A stretch of 27,492 nucleotides of DNA from Anaerolineales bacterium (lineage in GTDB: Bacteria; Chloroflexota; Anaerolineae; Anaerolineales; Villigracilaceae). The position numbers and the translations under genes were made by a program. The notes under the pieces are model-generated. The model was given only the letters and a program-made list of their open reading frames with translations. It did not search any database and was not told the DNA's origin. Below, piece after piece: positions 22,627-27,492 of this stretch; position 1 is the first letter of the stretch, and every line of letters begins with the position of its first letter. The stretch lies in NCBI GenBank assembly GCA_015489255.1, contig WGAD01000368.1, forward strand, positions 1 through 27,492, in the 5' to 3' direction.

Positions 22627-25173
22627 ATGAAACTGCCTGTCTCATGGTTATATGACTTCGTGGACGTGCGCGATGTGCCGGTGGAAGAACTGGCGCACCG
22701 CCTGACCGTCTCCGGGCTGGAAGTGGGCGAAATCCGCTTCGTCGGCTGGAAGATGCCGGTCCGCGCCGAAGGCGAAAAGCAGGCCTTCAAAATCAGCGGC
22801 CTGGAATGGGACCCGGAAAAATTCGTGGTGGCCGAGATCCGCGCCGTCAACCCGCACCCCAACGCCGACCGGCTGGTGCTCTGCGACCTCTTCGACGGCC
22901 AGCAGGAGCGCGTGGTGCTGACCGGCGCGCCCAATTTGTTCGAATACAAGGGCAAAGGCCCGCTGGATAAGCCGCTCAAAGTGGCCTACGCCAAAGAAGG
23001 CGCGGTGCTCTACGACGGTCACAAGGACGGCTGGCACCTGACCAAGCTGAAGAAAGCCAAAATCCGCGGCGTGGTCTCTGATTCGATGGTTTGTTCGGAA
23101 AAGGAACTCGGCATCTCGGAAGAGCACGAGGGCATCATCATCTTCGATGACGACGCGCCGGTCGGCGTGCCGCTGGCCGACTACATCGGCGACGCGGTGC
23201 TGGATATCGACATCCTGCCCAACAACGCCCGCAACGCCAACGTGCTGGGCATCGCCCGCGAAGTGGCCGCACTCTTCGACCGCCCGCTGCGCAAGCCCGA
23301 AACCAGCCTGCAGACCGTCGGCGAATCGCTGCTTGGCAAGGCCCGCATCGAAATCAGCGACCCGGCGCTCAACCCGCGCTTCATGCTCGGCCTGATCCGC
23401 GACGTGCAGATCGGCCCCAGCCCCTACTGGGTGCAGCGCCGCCTGCGCCTGGCCGGCATGCGCCCGGTCAACAACGTGGTGGACGCCACCAACTACGCCA
23501 TGCTGGAGATCGGCGAGCCGCTGCACGCCTTCGATTACGACGTGCTGCGCCAGCGGGCCGGCGGCGATCCGGTGACCATCATCACCCGCGCCGCGCGCGA
23601 CGGCGAGAAACTGGTCACCCTGGACGGCGAAGAGCGCACGCTCAGCAGCGTGAACGTGCTGGTGTGCGACGCCCGCGGCCCGCTTTCCATCGCCGGCGTG
23701 ATGGGCGGCCTGGAATCGGAAGTCACCGAGAACACGCGCAACGTGCTGCTGGAAGCCGCCGCCTGGAACTACATCAACATCCGCCGCACGGCCAACCAGC
23801 ACGCCCTGCACTCCGAAGCTTCTTACCGCTTCTCACGCGGCGTGCATCCGGCGCTGGCCGAAGACGGCCTGAAGCGCGGCCTGTACTGGATGGCGCAGTG
23901 GAGCGGCGGCCAGGTGGCCCCCGATTTCATCGACAATTACCCGCTGCCGCCGAAGACCGTCCGCGTGCAGATCAGCAGCAACGACGTCCGCCGCCTGCTG
24001 GGGCTGGAACTTTCGGCGCAGGAAATCGCCGCCCTGCTGGGCAAACTGGAATTTGCCTGCGAAGTGGACGGCGAGACGGTCACCGCCACCGTGCCGCCCT
24101 TCCGCATGGACATCGGCGAAGGCGTGATCGGCCGCGCCGACCTGGCCGAGGAAATCGTCCGGCTCTACGGCTACGACCGGCTGCCCGAAACCGGCGTGCG
24201 CGATGTCATCCCGCCGCGGCCGGTCAACCCGCTTTACGATTTGGAAGAAACGCTGCGCGACAGCCTGGTCAAGCTGGGGCTGCAGGAAGTGGTCAACTAC
24301 CGGCTGACCGCGCCGGAACGCGAAGCCCGTCTCTACGCCGCCGCGCCGGAGCAGGCCCCCGCCGAAAGCGACTACGTCCGCCTGGCGAACCCGATCGCCC
24401 CCGAAAAGCGCGTCCTGCGCCGTCACCTGCTGGCTTCGGTGCTGGACGTGCTGGAACGCAACCAGCGGCTGGATGACAGCCTGGCCTTCTTCGAGATTGG
24501 CCCGGTCTTCATCCCGTCCGATGGGCCGCTGCCGGATGAACCGCACGAACTGGCCCTGGTGATGCAGGGCGCCCGCCGCGAGCCGGCCTGGGACGACGCC
24601 CGTCCGCCGCAGCTGGATTTCTTCGACCTGAAGGGCGTGCTGGAAGCCCTGCTGGCCGATTTGCAGCTCGGCCCGGCGCGTTTCGAGCCGCTGCGCGACC
24701 ATCCCTTCTTCCATCCGGGCAAGGCCGCCCGCATGATCGTCCAGGAGCAGGAGATCGGCCTCTTTGGACAGCTGCATCCGTTGGTGCAGGACGCCTGCGA
24801 ACTGGACAAAGCCCCCGTGCTGGCCGCCCTGATCGACCTGGACGGTCTGCTGAACGCCGCGCCGCGGCGCGCCATTCGGCCCATCTCCCCCTTCCCGCCA
24901 GTGCTGGAAGACATCGCCCTCGTGGTGGACGAAGAGATCCCGGCCGGGCAGGTGGAAGCCCTTATCCGCCAGACGGGCGGCAAGCTGCTGGCCGACGTGC
25001 GCCTGTTCGATGTCTATCGCGGCGAGAAGATCGGCGCAGGCAAGAAATCGCTGGCCTACAGCCTGACCTACCAGGCCCCCGACCGCACGCTGACCGACAA
25101 GGACGCCGCCAAGCTGCGCAAAAAGATCATCAAGCGCCTGGAGCGTGAACTCGGCGCGCAGCTGCGCGGATGA
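22627..25173 (+). CDS. pheT: Phenylalanyl-tRNA synthetase beta subunit
   Basis: 848 residues, slightly longer than the usual roughly 800. Domain order: N-terminal MKLPVSWLYDFVDV; EMAP/tRNA-binding domain with VVAEIRAVNPHPNADRLVLC (about 75-190); B3/4 editing domain containing LRLAGMRPVNNVVDATNYAML and IAGVMGG; B5 domain with RLLGLELSAQEIAALLGKLEF and PPFRMDIG; the catalytic-like core with LEETLRDSLVKLGLQEVVNY; and a C-terminal FDX-ACB domain from FPPVLEDIALVVDEEIP to the end. The tRNA-binding domain has an extra segment (DHKDGWH-like YDGHKDGWHLTKLKKAK), which explains the added length. GCGGAGGA lies before the ATG, 13 bases after pheS. It ends at a strong terminator. Confidence 0.96.
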   Translation: MKLPVSWLYDFVDVRDVPVEELAHRLTVSGLEVGEIRFVGWKMPVRAEGEKQAFKISGLEWDPEKFVVAEIRAVNPHPNADRLVLCDLFDGQQERVVLTGAPNLFEYKGKGPLDKPLKVAYAKEGAVLYDGHKDGWHLTKLKKAKIRGVVSDSMVCSEKELGISEEHEGIIIFDDDAPVGVPLADYIGDAVLDIDILPNNARNANVLGIAREVAALFDRPLRKPETSLQTVGESLLGKARIEISDPALNPRFMLGLIRDVQIGPSPYWVQRRLRLAGMRPVNNVVDATNYAMLEIGEPLHAFDYDVLRQRAGGDPVTIITRAARDGEKLVTLDGEERTLSSVNVLVCDARGPLSIAGVMGGLESEVTENTRNVLLEAAAWNYINIRRTANQHALHSEASYRFSRGVHPALAEDGLKRGLYWMAQWSGGQVAPDFIDNYPLPPKTVRVQISSNDVRRLLGLELSAQEIAALLGKLEFACEVDGETVTATVPPFRMDIGEGVIGRADLAEEIVRLYGYDRLPETGVRDVIPPRPVNPLYDLEETLRDSLVKLGLQEVVNYRLTAPEREARLYAAAPEQAPAESDYVRLANPIAPEKRVLRRHLLASVLDVLERNQRLDDSLAFFEIGPVFIPSDGPLPDEPHELALVMQGARREPAWDDARPPQLDFFDLKGVLEALLADLQLGPARFEPLRDHPFFHPGKAARMIVQEQEIGLFGQLHPLVQDACELDKAPVLAALIDLDGLLNAAPRRAIRPISPFPPVLEDIALVVDEEIPAGQVEALIRQTGGKLLADVRLFDVYRGEKIGAGKKSLAYSLTYQAPDRTLTDKDAAKLRKKIIKRLERELGAQLRG

Positions 25174-25191
25174 TTTGCTCAGAGAACGCCC

Positions 25192-25220
25192 AAGCCCCGC
25201 GGTTTTGCGGGGCTTTTTTT
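25192..25220 (+). terminator. Terminator of pheST
   Basis: AAGCCCCGC (25192-25200) and GCGGGGCTT (25207-25215) form a stem around GGTTTT, followed by T7 (25214-25220). Confidence 0.93.
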
Positions 25221-25261
25221 GTGTAACCCGTAACGCGAAATTCATTGCGCGTCCTGCTCAC

Positions 25262-25321
25262 GCTGGTTGAGCGGTTGCTGAGCCTGTCGAAGCGTAGCGC
25301 AGCAGCCGTACCGAAACCAGC
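25262..25321 (+). repeat. Palindromic repeat A1
   Basis: Outer stem GCTGGTT/AACCAGC and inner CGG-TTGCTG/CAGCAG-CCG. It is 60 bases, longer than A2 and A3, with an internal segment reading GCCTGTCGAAGCG. Confidence 0.75.
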
Positions 25322-25323
25322 AA

Positions 25324-25363
25324 TTGGCTTCAATACGCCCGCTGGCGCGGGCTACTCAGCCAA
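25324..25363 (-). repeat. Palindromic repeat B1 (A family, reverse orientation)
   Basis: TTGGCT/AGCCAA outer stem with inner GCCCGC/GCGGGC. It is nearly identical to B4. Confidence 0.75.
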
Positions 25364-25370
25364 CGTGTTT

Positions 25371-25459
25371 TGTCATCGCGAGCGACCGCAGGGAGCGAAG
25401 CGATCCCCCCTCCGCCGGGCGGGAGATGGCTTCGGGGGCTGCGCCCCCTCGCCATGACA
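25371..25459. repeat. Inverted-end repeat element C1
   Basis: TGTCAT (25371-25376) at the left and ATGACA (25454-25459) at the right are inverse. Inside are CGCGAGCGACCGCAGGGAGC and a GGGGGC/GCCCCC hairpin. No open frame for a transposase, so it is a non-autonomous or REP-like element. Confidence 0.7.
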
Positions 25460-25492
25460 CCGCCCGACCCGTAAGGCGAACTTCATTTCGCG
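25417..25492 (+). repeat. Exact 76-bp direct repeat, copy 1
   Basis: Identical base for base to 25607-25682, offset exactly 190 bases. It covers the right part of C1 plus D1. The flanking bases on both sides differ. Confidence 0.9.
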
Positions 25493-25521
25493 GATTTACC
25501 CGAAATAAATTTCGGGCTACG

Positions 25522-25556
25522 TTGGCCTCGATACGGGCTTCGCCCTACTCAGCCAA
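25522..25556 (-). repeat. Palindromic repeat B2
   Basis: TTGGC/GCCAA outer stem with inner GGGC/GCCC around TTC. Follows CCCGAAATAAATTTCGGG (25500-25517), itself a perfect palindrome. Confidence 0.75.
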
Positions 25557-25563
25557 CGTAATT

Positions 25564-25649
25564 TGTCGTTGCGAGCCCCGCAGGGGCGAAGCAACCCCCT
25601 CCCGCGGGGCGGGAGATGGCTTCGGGGGCTGCGCCCCCTCGCCATGACA
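25564..25649. repeat. Inverted-end repeat element C2
   Basis: TGTCGT at the left against ATGACA at the right (one mismatch). The left third differs from C1 and the rest is shared with it. Confidence 0.7.
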
Positions 25650-25682
25650 CCGCCCGACCCGTAAGGCGAACTTCATTTCGCG
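25607..25682 (+). repeat. Exact 76-bp direct repeat, copy 2
   Basis: Second copy of 25417-25492; covers the right part of C2 plus D2. Confidence 0.9.
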
Positions 25683-25693
25683 CCCCTGCTCAC

Positions 25694-25734
25694 GCTGGTT
25701 GAGTAGGCTGCGTAGCAGCCGTATCGAAACCAGC
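25694..25734 (+). repeat. Palindromic repeat A2
   Basis: GCTGGTT/AACCAGC outer stem, GAGTA and GTATCGA internal-loop halves, inner stem GGCTGC/GCAGCC. Confidence 0.8.
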
Positions 25735-25749
25735 GTTTCGCCCGCGCGC

Positions 25750-25789
25750 GTTGGCCTCGATACGACGGCTGACGCCCTACTCAGCCAAC
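25750..25789 (-). repeat. Palindromic repeat B3
   Basis: GTTGGC/GCCAAC outer stem, CTCGATAC and TACTCA loop halves, short inner GGC/GCC. Confidence 0.75.
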
Positions 25790-25798
25790 GCGATCCCC

Positions 25799-25838
25799 GC
25801 TGGTTGAGTGACGCCGAAGGCGTCGTACCGAAACCAGC
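25799..25838 (+). repeat. Palindromic repeat A3
   Basis: GCTGGTT/AACCAGC outer stem, inner GACGCC/GGCGTC around GAAG. Confidence 0.8.
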
Positions 25839-25841
25839 GGT

Positions 25842-25881
25842 TTGGCTTCGATACGCCCGCTGGCGCGGGCTACTCAGCCAA
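25842..25881 (-). repeat. Palindromic repeat B4
   Basis: TTGGCT/AGCCAA outer stem, inner GCCCGC/GCGGGC; near copy of B1. Confidence 0.8.
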
Positions 25882-25891
25882 CGCGATCCCC

Positions 25892-25900
25892 GCTGGTTGA
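25892..25900 (+). repeat. Truncated repeat A4
   Basis: Only the left arm GCTGGTTGA of an A element remains; it is preceded by CGCGATCCCC as A3 is. Its TTGA forms the first four bases of the -35 box at 25897-25902. Confidence 0.65.
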
Positions 25901-25925
25901 CAAACCCGGCCTCTTTTTCTACAAT
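25897..25925 (+). promoter_or_regulatory. Strong promoter of the accessory operon
   Basis: A perfect TTGACA (25897-25902) and TACAAT (25920-25925) are exactly 17 bases apart. The expected start is near 25932, about 25 bases before the ATG at 25957. The -35 box straddles the truncated end of repeat A4. Confidence 0.75.
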
Positions 25926-25956
25926 AGTGCACAACACCCTGCCCCACGGGGGACGC

Positions 25957-26151
25957 ATGATGTTCACTCACGCACGGTTTCAGAAATGGATGCTGCTGGC
26001 CACCACCCCCTGCCGGAGCTGGCGCGCCCTTGTGGGGCGGCGCGGCGCTGGCGGCGATCGGCGCGGCCACGGCCTACGCAGCGGCCCAGGCGGCTCACAA
26101 ACAAGCCACACGACACGTTGGGCGAAGACTGAAGTACAGCACACCAAATAG
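25957..26151 (+). pseudogene. Probable N-terminal piece of the next gene, out of frame after a C5 run
   Basis: The promoter-proximal ATG at 25957 (GGGGGA upstream) reads MMFTHARFQKWMLLATTP, then turns into an Arg-rich stretch to a stop at 26151 (64 residues). One base less in the C5 run at 26006-26010 would continue it as PAGAGAPLWGGAALAAIG, straight into the hydrophobic start of the next coding frame. It is therefore read as the true start of that gene, split by a one-base frameshift. The cause may be a mutation, an assembly error, or less likely a programmed shift. Confidence 0.5.
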
Positions 26152-26881
26152 ATGGCGCAAGCGGAAAAAATTGCGCACCATGGATGCGCATTCGAGGCAG
26201 CCAGCGGATATAAATTTCGATGCCGAGGTTGGCGATCTTCCTCCAGAAGAAATGTATCGCTTGCAGCAGCGAGCGGCAGCCTTGCATATAGAACAAGTTC
26301 AACAGCAAGTTCAGGAAATTTGTACCACCAACCCTGGTATAGCCTGTCATATCGCTTTGGAGCAGTCCAATCAGCGCATCTTGGGTATCACACTGGAAGC
26401 CGGGTTGCGTCCGCAAACCTCACTCTCTCCGCCCATGATTGAAACCGGGGTACCATTACCCACATTGAGCATGGGTGTTGGCGCACATGCAAGTGTAGGC
26501 ATAGGAGGTTATGGTGACGCGGGGGCCTATATCATTGCCAAGGATATCACCGAAGATGGCTGGCACTTCCAGTTTCAGCCTTATGCAGGCGGCGGCACGA
26601 CCGGTGCGTTTGGTGAGGTTACGCCGGTAATCTTTATCAGTAATGCGCCTTTGGAGAAATGGCCGGGATGGAGCGTGAATGTAGGAGGAAGCGTTGAATC
26701 GGGGTGGTCTGTTGGCGCTGACATGGTGCAGTGGAAAGACGAGCAGGGGAACCACTATGGAGGTCTTCAGCTAACCCTACCATTTTTTGGAGCAGGAGGC
26801 AGCCCGGAATTCGCGCTTCCCATTGAATTTCACGGTGGCGCATCACACACGTGGGAACCCTTATGGAGGTTGAAAAGATGA
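26030..26881 (+). CDS. Membrane-anchored glycine-rich protein of unknown function
   Basis: 283 residues from a TTG at 26030, with no ribosome site before it. An in-frame ATG at 26180 is also possible, and the frameshift-corrected start at 25957 would give about 307. An N-terminal helix (WGGAALAAIGAATAYAAAQAA) is followed by a basic stretch RRLKYSTPNRWRKRKK, then a helical, Gln-rich segment (about 66-97: EEMYRLQQRAAALHIEQVQQ) with two cysteines nearby (ICTTNPGIACH). The C-terminal 150 residues are Gly- and aromatic-rich and look beta-stranded: GVGAHASVGIGGYGDAGAYI, VNVGGSVESGWSVGADMVQW. This recalls the C-terminal beta domains of some RHS or polymorphic-toxin-like proteins, but only by texture, and no repeat or toxin motif is seen. 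From about 26150 the GC content drops and codon use differs from upstream genes, suggesting transfer. Confidence 0.65.
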   Translation: MWGGAALAAIGAATAYAAAQAAHKQATRHVGRRLKYSTPNRWRKRKKLRTMDAHSRQPADINFDAEVGDLPPEEMYRLQQRAAALHIEQVQQQVQEICTTNPGIACHIALEQSNQRILGITLEAGLRPQTSLSPPMIETGVPLPTLSMGVGAHASVGIGGYGDAGAYIIAKDITEDGWHFQFQPYAGGGTTGAFGEVTPVIFISNAPLEKWPGWSVNVGGSVESGWSVGADMVQWKDEQGNHYGGLQLTLPFFGAGGSPEFALPIEFHGGASHTWEPLWRLKR

Positions 26882-27246
26882 CATGGAGCGAAATTCTCAT
26901 CGCCAGCATTTCCATAGTTTTCGTATGGGGTGCGGGAATCGTAATACTCCAATTCCCAGGAGGCGTTTCGGCAAATTTACTTCGCAAATGGGCGCAATTG
27001 CTATTGCAGCTTGCTGAGAACAGCGATTGGTTTTACTTGACCTGGACCCATACCCGGGTGTGGACCCCGGTAGGGAAAATCACATATTACGAAATGTTGC
27101 AGCACGAAGCCCATGATCCAGAAAAGGCAATACATACATATTTCCCTTGGGCGATTCCGCTTGCCCGTTTCTTCGCACTTCTCTGGTTGGTGGCCACCTT
27201 CGGGTTTACCGTTTCCTTTCTACAAATTTTGACGCAAGGAGGCTGA
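26878..27246 (+). CDS. Small two-helix membrane protein of unknown function
   Basis: 122 residues from the ATG at 26878, with GGAGG eight bases upstream; the ATG overlaps the stop of the preceding gene (ATGA). One helix at about 5-26 (ILIASISIVFVWGAGIVILQ) and a second at about 92-117 (PLARFFALLWLVATFGFTVS). The loop between them holds many aromatic residues (DWFYLTWTHTRVWTPVG, KITYYEML). I recognise no family. The tight coupling says it works with the glycine-rich membrane protein. Confidence 0.75.
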   Translation: MTWSEILIASISIVFVWGAGIVILQFPGGVSANLLRKWAQLLLQLAENSDWFYLTWTHTRVWTPVGKITYYEMLQHEAHDPEKAIHTYFPWAIPLARFFALLWLVATFGFTVSFLQILTQGG

Positions 27247-27248
27247 GC

Positions 27249-27492
27249 ATGGAGAAATACTACACCGACGGCTACCGCCTTCAGATGGGGTTGACCGATA
27301 TGGACGTTTTCTTCACCCGCCGTGGAGAAGAGCAAGTGGTGGTTACGATGTCTGTTTCTTTGGCCAAGACATTGGCCCAGCAATTGGCCGAGGTAGTCCG
27401 CTTGTACGAGGCTCGTTTGGGCGATGCCATTCCTACGATTCAGGACTTGGAGAAAAAGATCCAAATGGTTCAAGATGAGCATAGGGCTGAAG
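27249..27492 (+). CDS. DUF3467-like protein, 3' end cut by window edge
   Basis: Begins at an ATG two bases after the previous stop, with AAGGAGG six bases upstream; 81 codons are visible and no stop is reached. It starts MEKYYTDGYRLQMGLTDMD. The segment MSVSLAKTLAQQLAEVVRLYEARLG resembles the DUF3467 pattern (a strand, then AK..A..L......YE...G), a short family I know from many bacterial genomes without an established role. A coiled-coil-like helix follows (IQDLEKKIQMVQDEHR). The family call is tentative. Confidence 0.6.
   Translation, partial: MEKYYTDGYRLQMGLTDMDVFFTRRGEEQVVVTMSVSLAKTLAQQLAEVVRLYEARLGDAIPTIQDLEKKIQMVQDEHRAE

Larger units (their letters stand above)
25226..25900. repeat. Mosaic array of palindromic intergenic repeats
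   Basis: About 675 bases without a gene, made almost entirely of short repeats. Order: D0 (25226-25251), A1, B1, C1, D1 (25467-25492), B2, C2, D2 (25657-25682), A2, B3, A3, B4 and a truncated A4. A is a hairpin GCTGGTTGAG...CGAAACCAGC; B is the same family in the opposite direction (TTGGC...TACTCAGCCAA). C is a longer element with TGTCAT/ATGACA-type ends. D is a 26-base unit with ACCCGTAA then a palindromic core (GCGAA..TTCAT). A ten-base stretch like TGCTCACGCTGGTTGAG precedes both A1 and A2. The array separates the pheST terminator from an accessory operon. Confidence 0.85.

Noticed and set aside
23833..25245. 470-codon minus-strand open frame
   Set aside because: Antisense shadow of pheT; it also crosses the pheST terminator.
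25371..25649. Insertion sequence
   Set aside because: Inverted ends are present but no transposase frame fits in under 90 bases; treated as REP-like or non-autonomous elements.
25226..25900. CRISPR array
   Set aside because: Repeat units differ in length and orientation, spacers are not of even size, and no cas gene is near.

Overview
The window is a GC-rich, gene-dense bacterial chromosome segment of about 27.5 kb. The gene content, the G/C-rich third codon positions, the T-box leader on pheST and the dispersed palindromic repeats fit a member of the Chloroflexota, probably Anaerolineae-like. This placement is inference: no rRNA or other decisive marker is present.

Left part (1-6868, minus strand). 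One run reads glgC, a SERCA-type Ca2+ ATPase, pyrF, pyrE, an uncharacterised four-helix membrane protein, then pyrD (cut by the window edge). GlgC supplies ADP-glucose for glycogen. PyrF, PyrE and PyrD are three enzymes of UMP synthesis. A tRNA-Leu(CAA) on the minus strand (7050-7131) has a clear promoter and a distal terminator. It lies head to head with a divergent YchF-like ATPase gene on the plus strand, which is followed by an M3-family oligoendopeptidase (pepF).

Middle (10139-19146, minus strand). After ssb comes a tightly packed run, transcribed leftward in the order tsaE, tsaB, rimI, family-4 uracil-DNA glycosylase, UDP-sugar 6-dehydrogenase, NAD-dependent sugar epimerase, flippase, GT4 glycosyltransferase and a multi-pass GT-C-like membrane protein. 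Most junctions overlap by a few bases. The first part serves tRNA t6A modification, protein acetylation and DNA repair. The second part is a surface-polysaccharide cassette: sugar activation, transfer and export. The run starts at a good promoter placed so close to the tsaE ATG that the mRNA is probably leaderless. An MscS-type channel gene diverges from it, and panC converges on the channel gene with a terminator between them.

Right part (21221-25220, plus strand). A textbook T-box riboswitch with a UUC (Phe) specifier, T-box sequence and terminator precedes pheS and pheT, which end in a strong terminator.

Right end (25226-27492). About 675 bp hold a mosaic of palindromic repeats: hairpin elements in both orientations, an 86-89 bp inverted-end element, and an exact 76-bp direct repeat. 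The last, truncated repeat copy supplies the -35 box of a strong promoter. This promoter drives a lower-GC accessory operon of unrecognised genes: a membrane-anchored glycine-rich protein whose 5' end appears frameshifted in a C5 run, a 122-residue two-helix membrane protein, and a DUF3467-like protein cut by the window end. This is the least explained part of the window.
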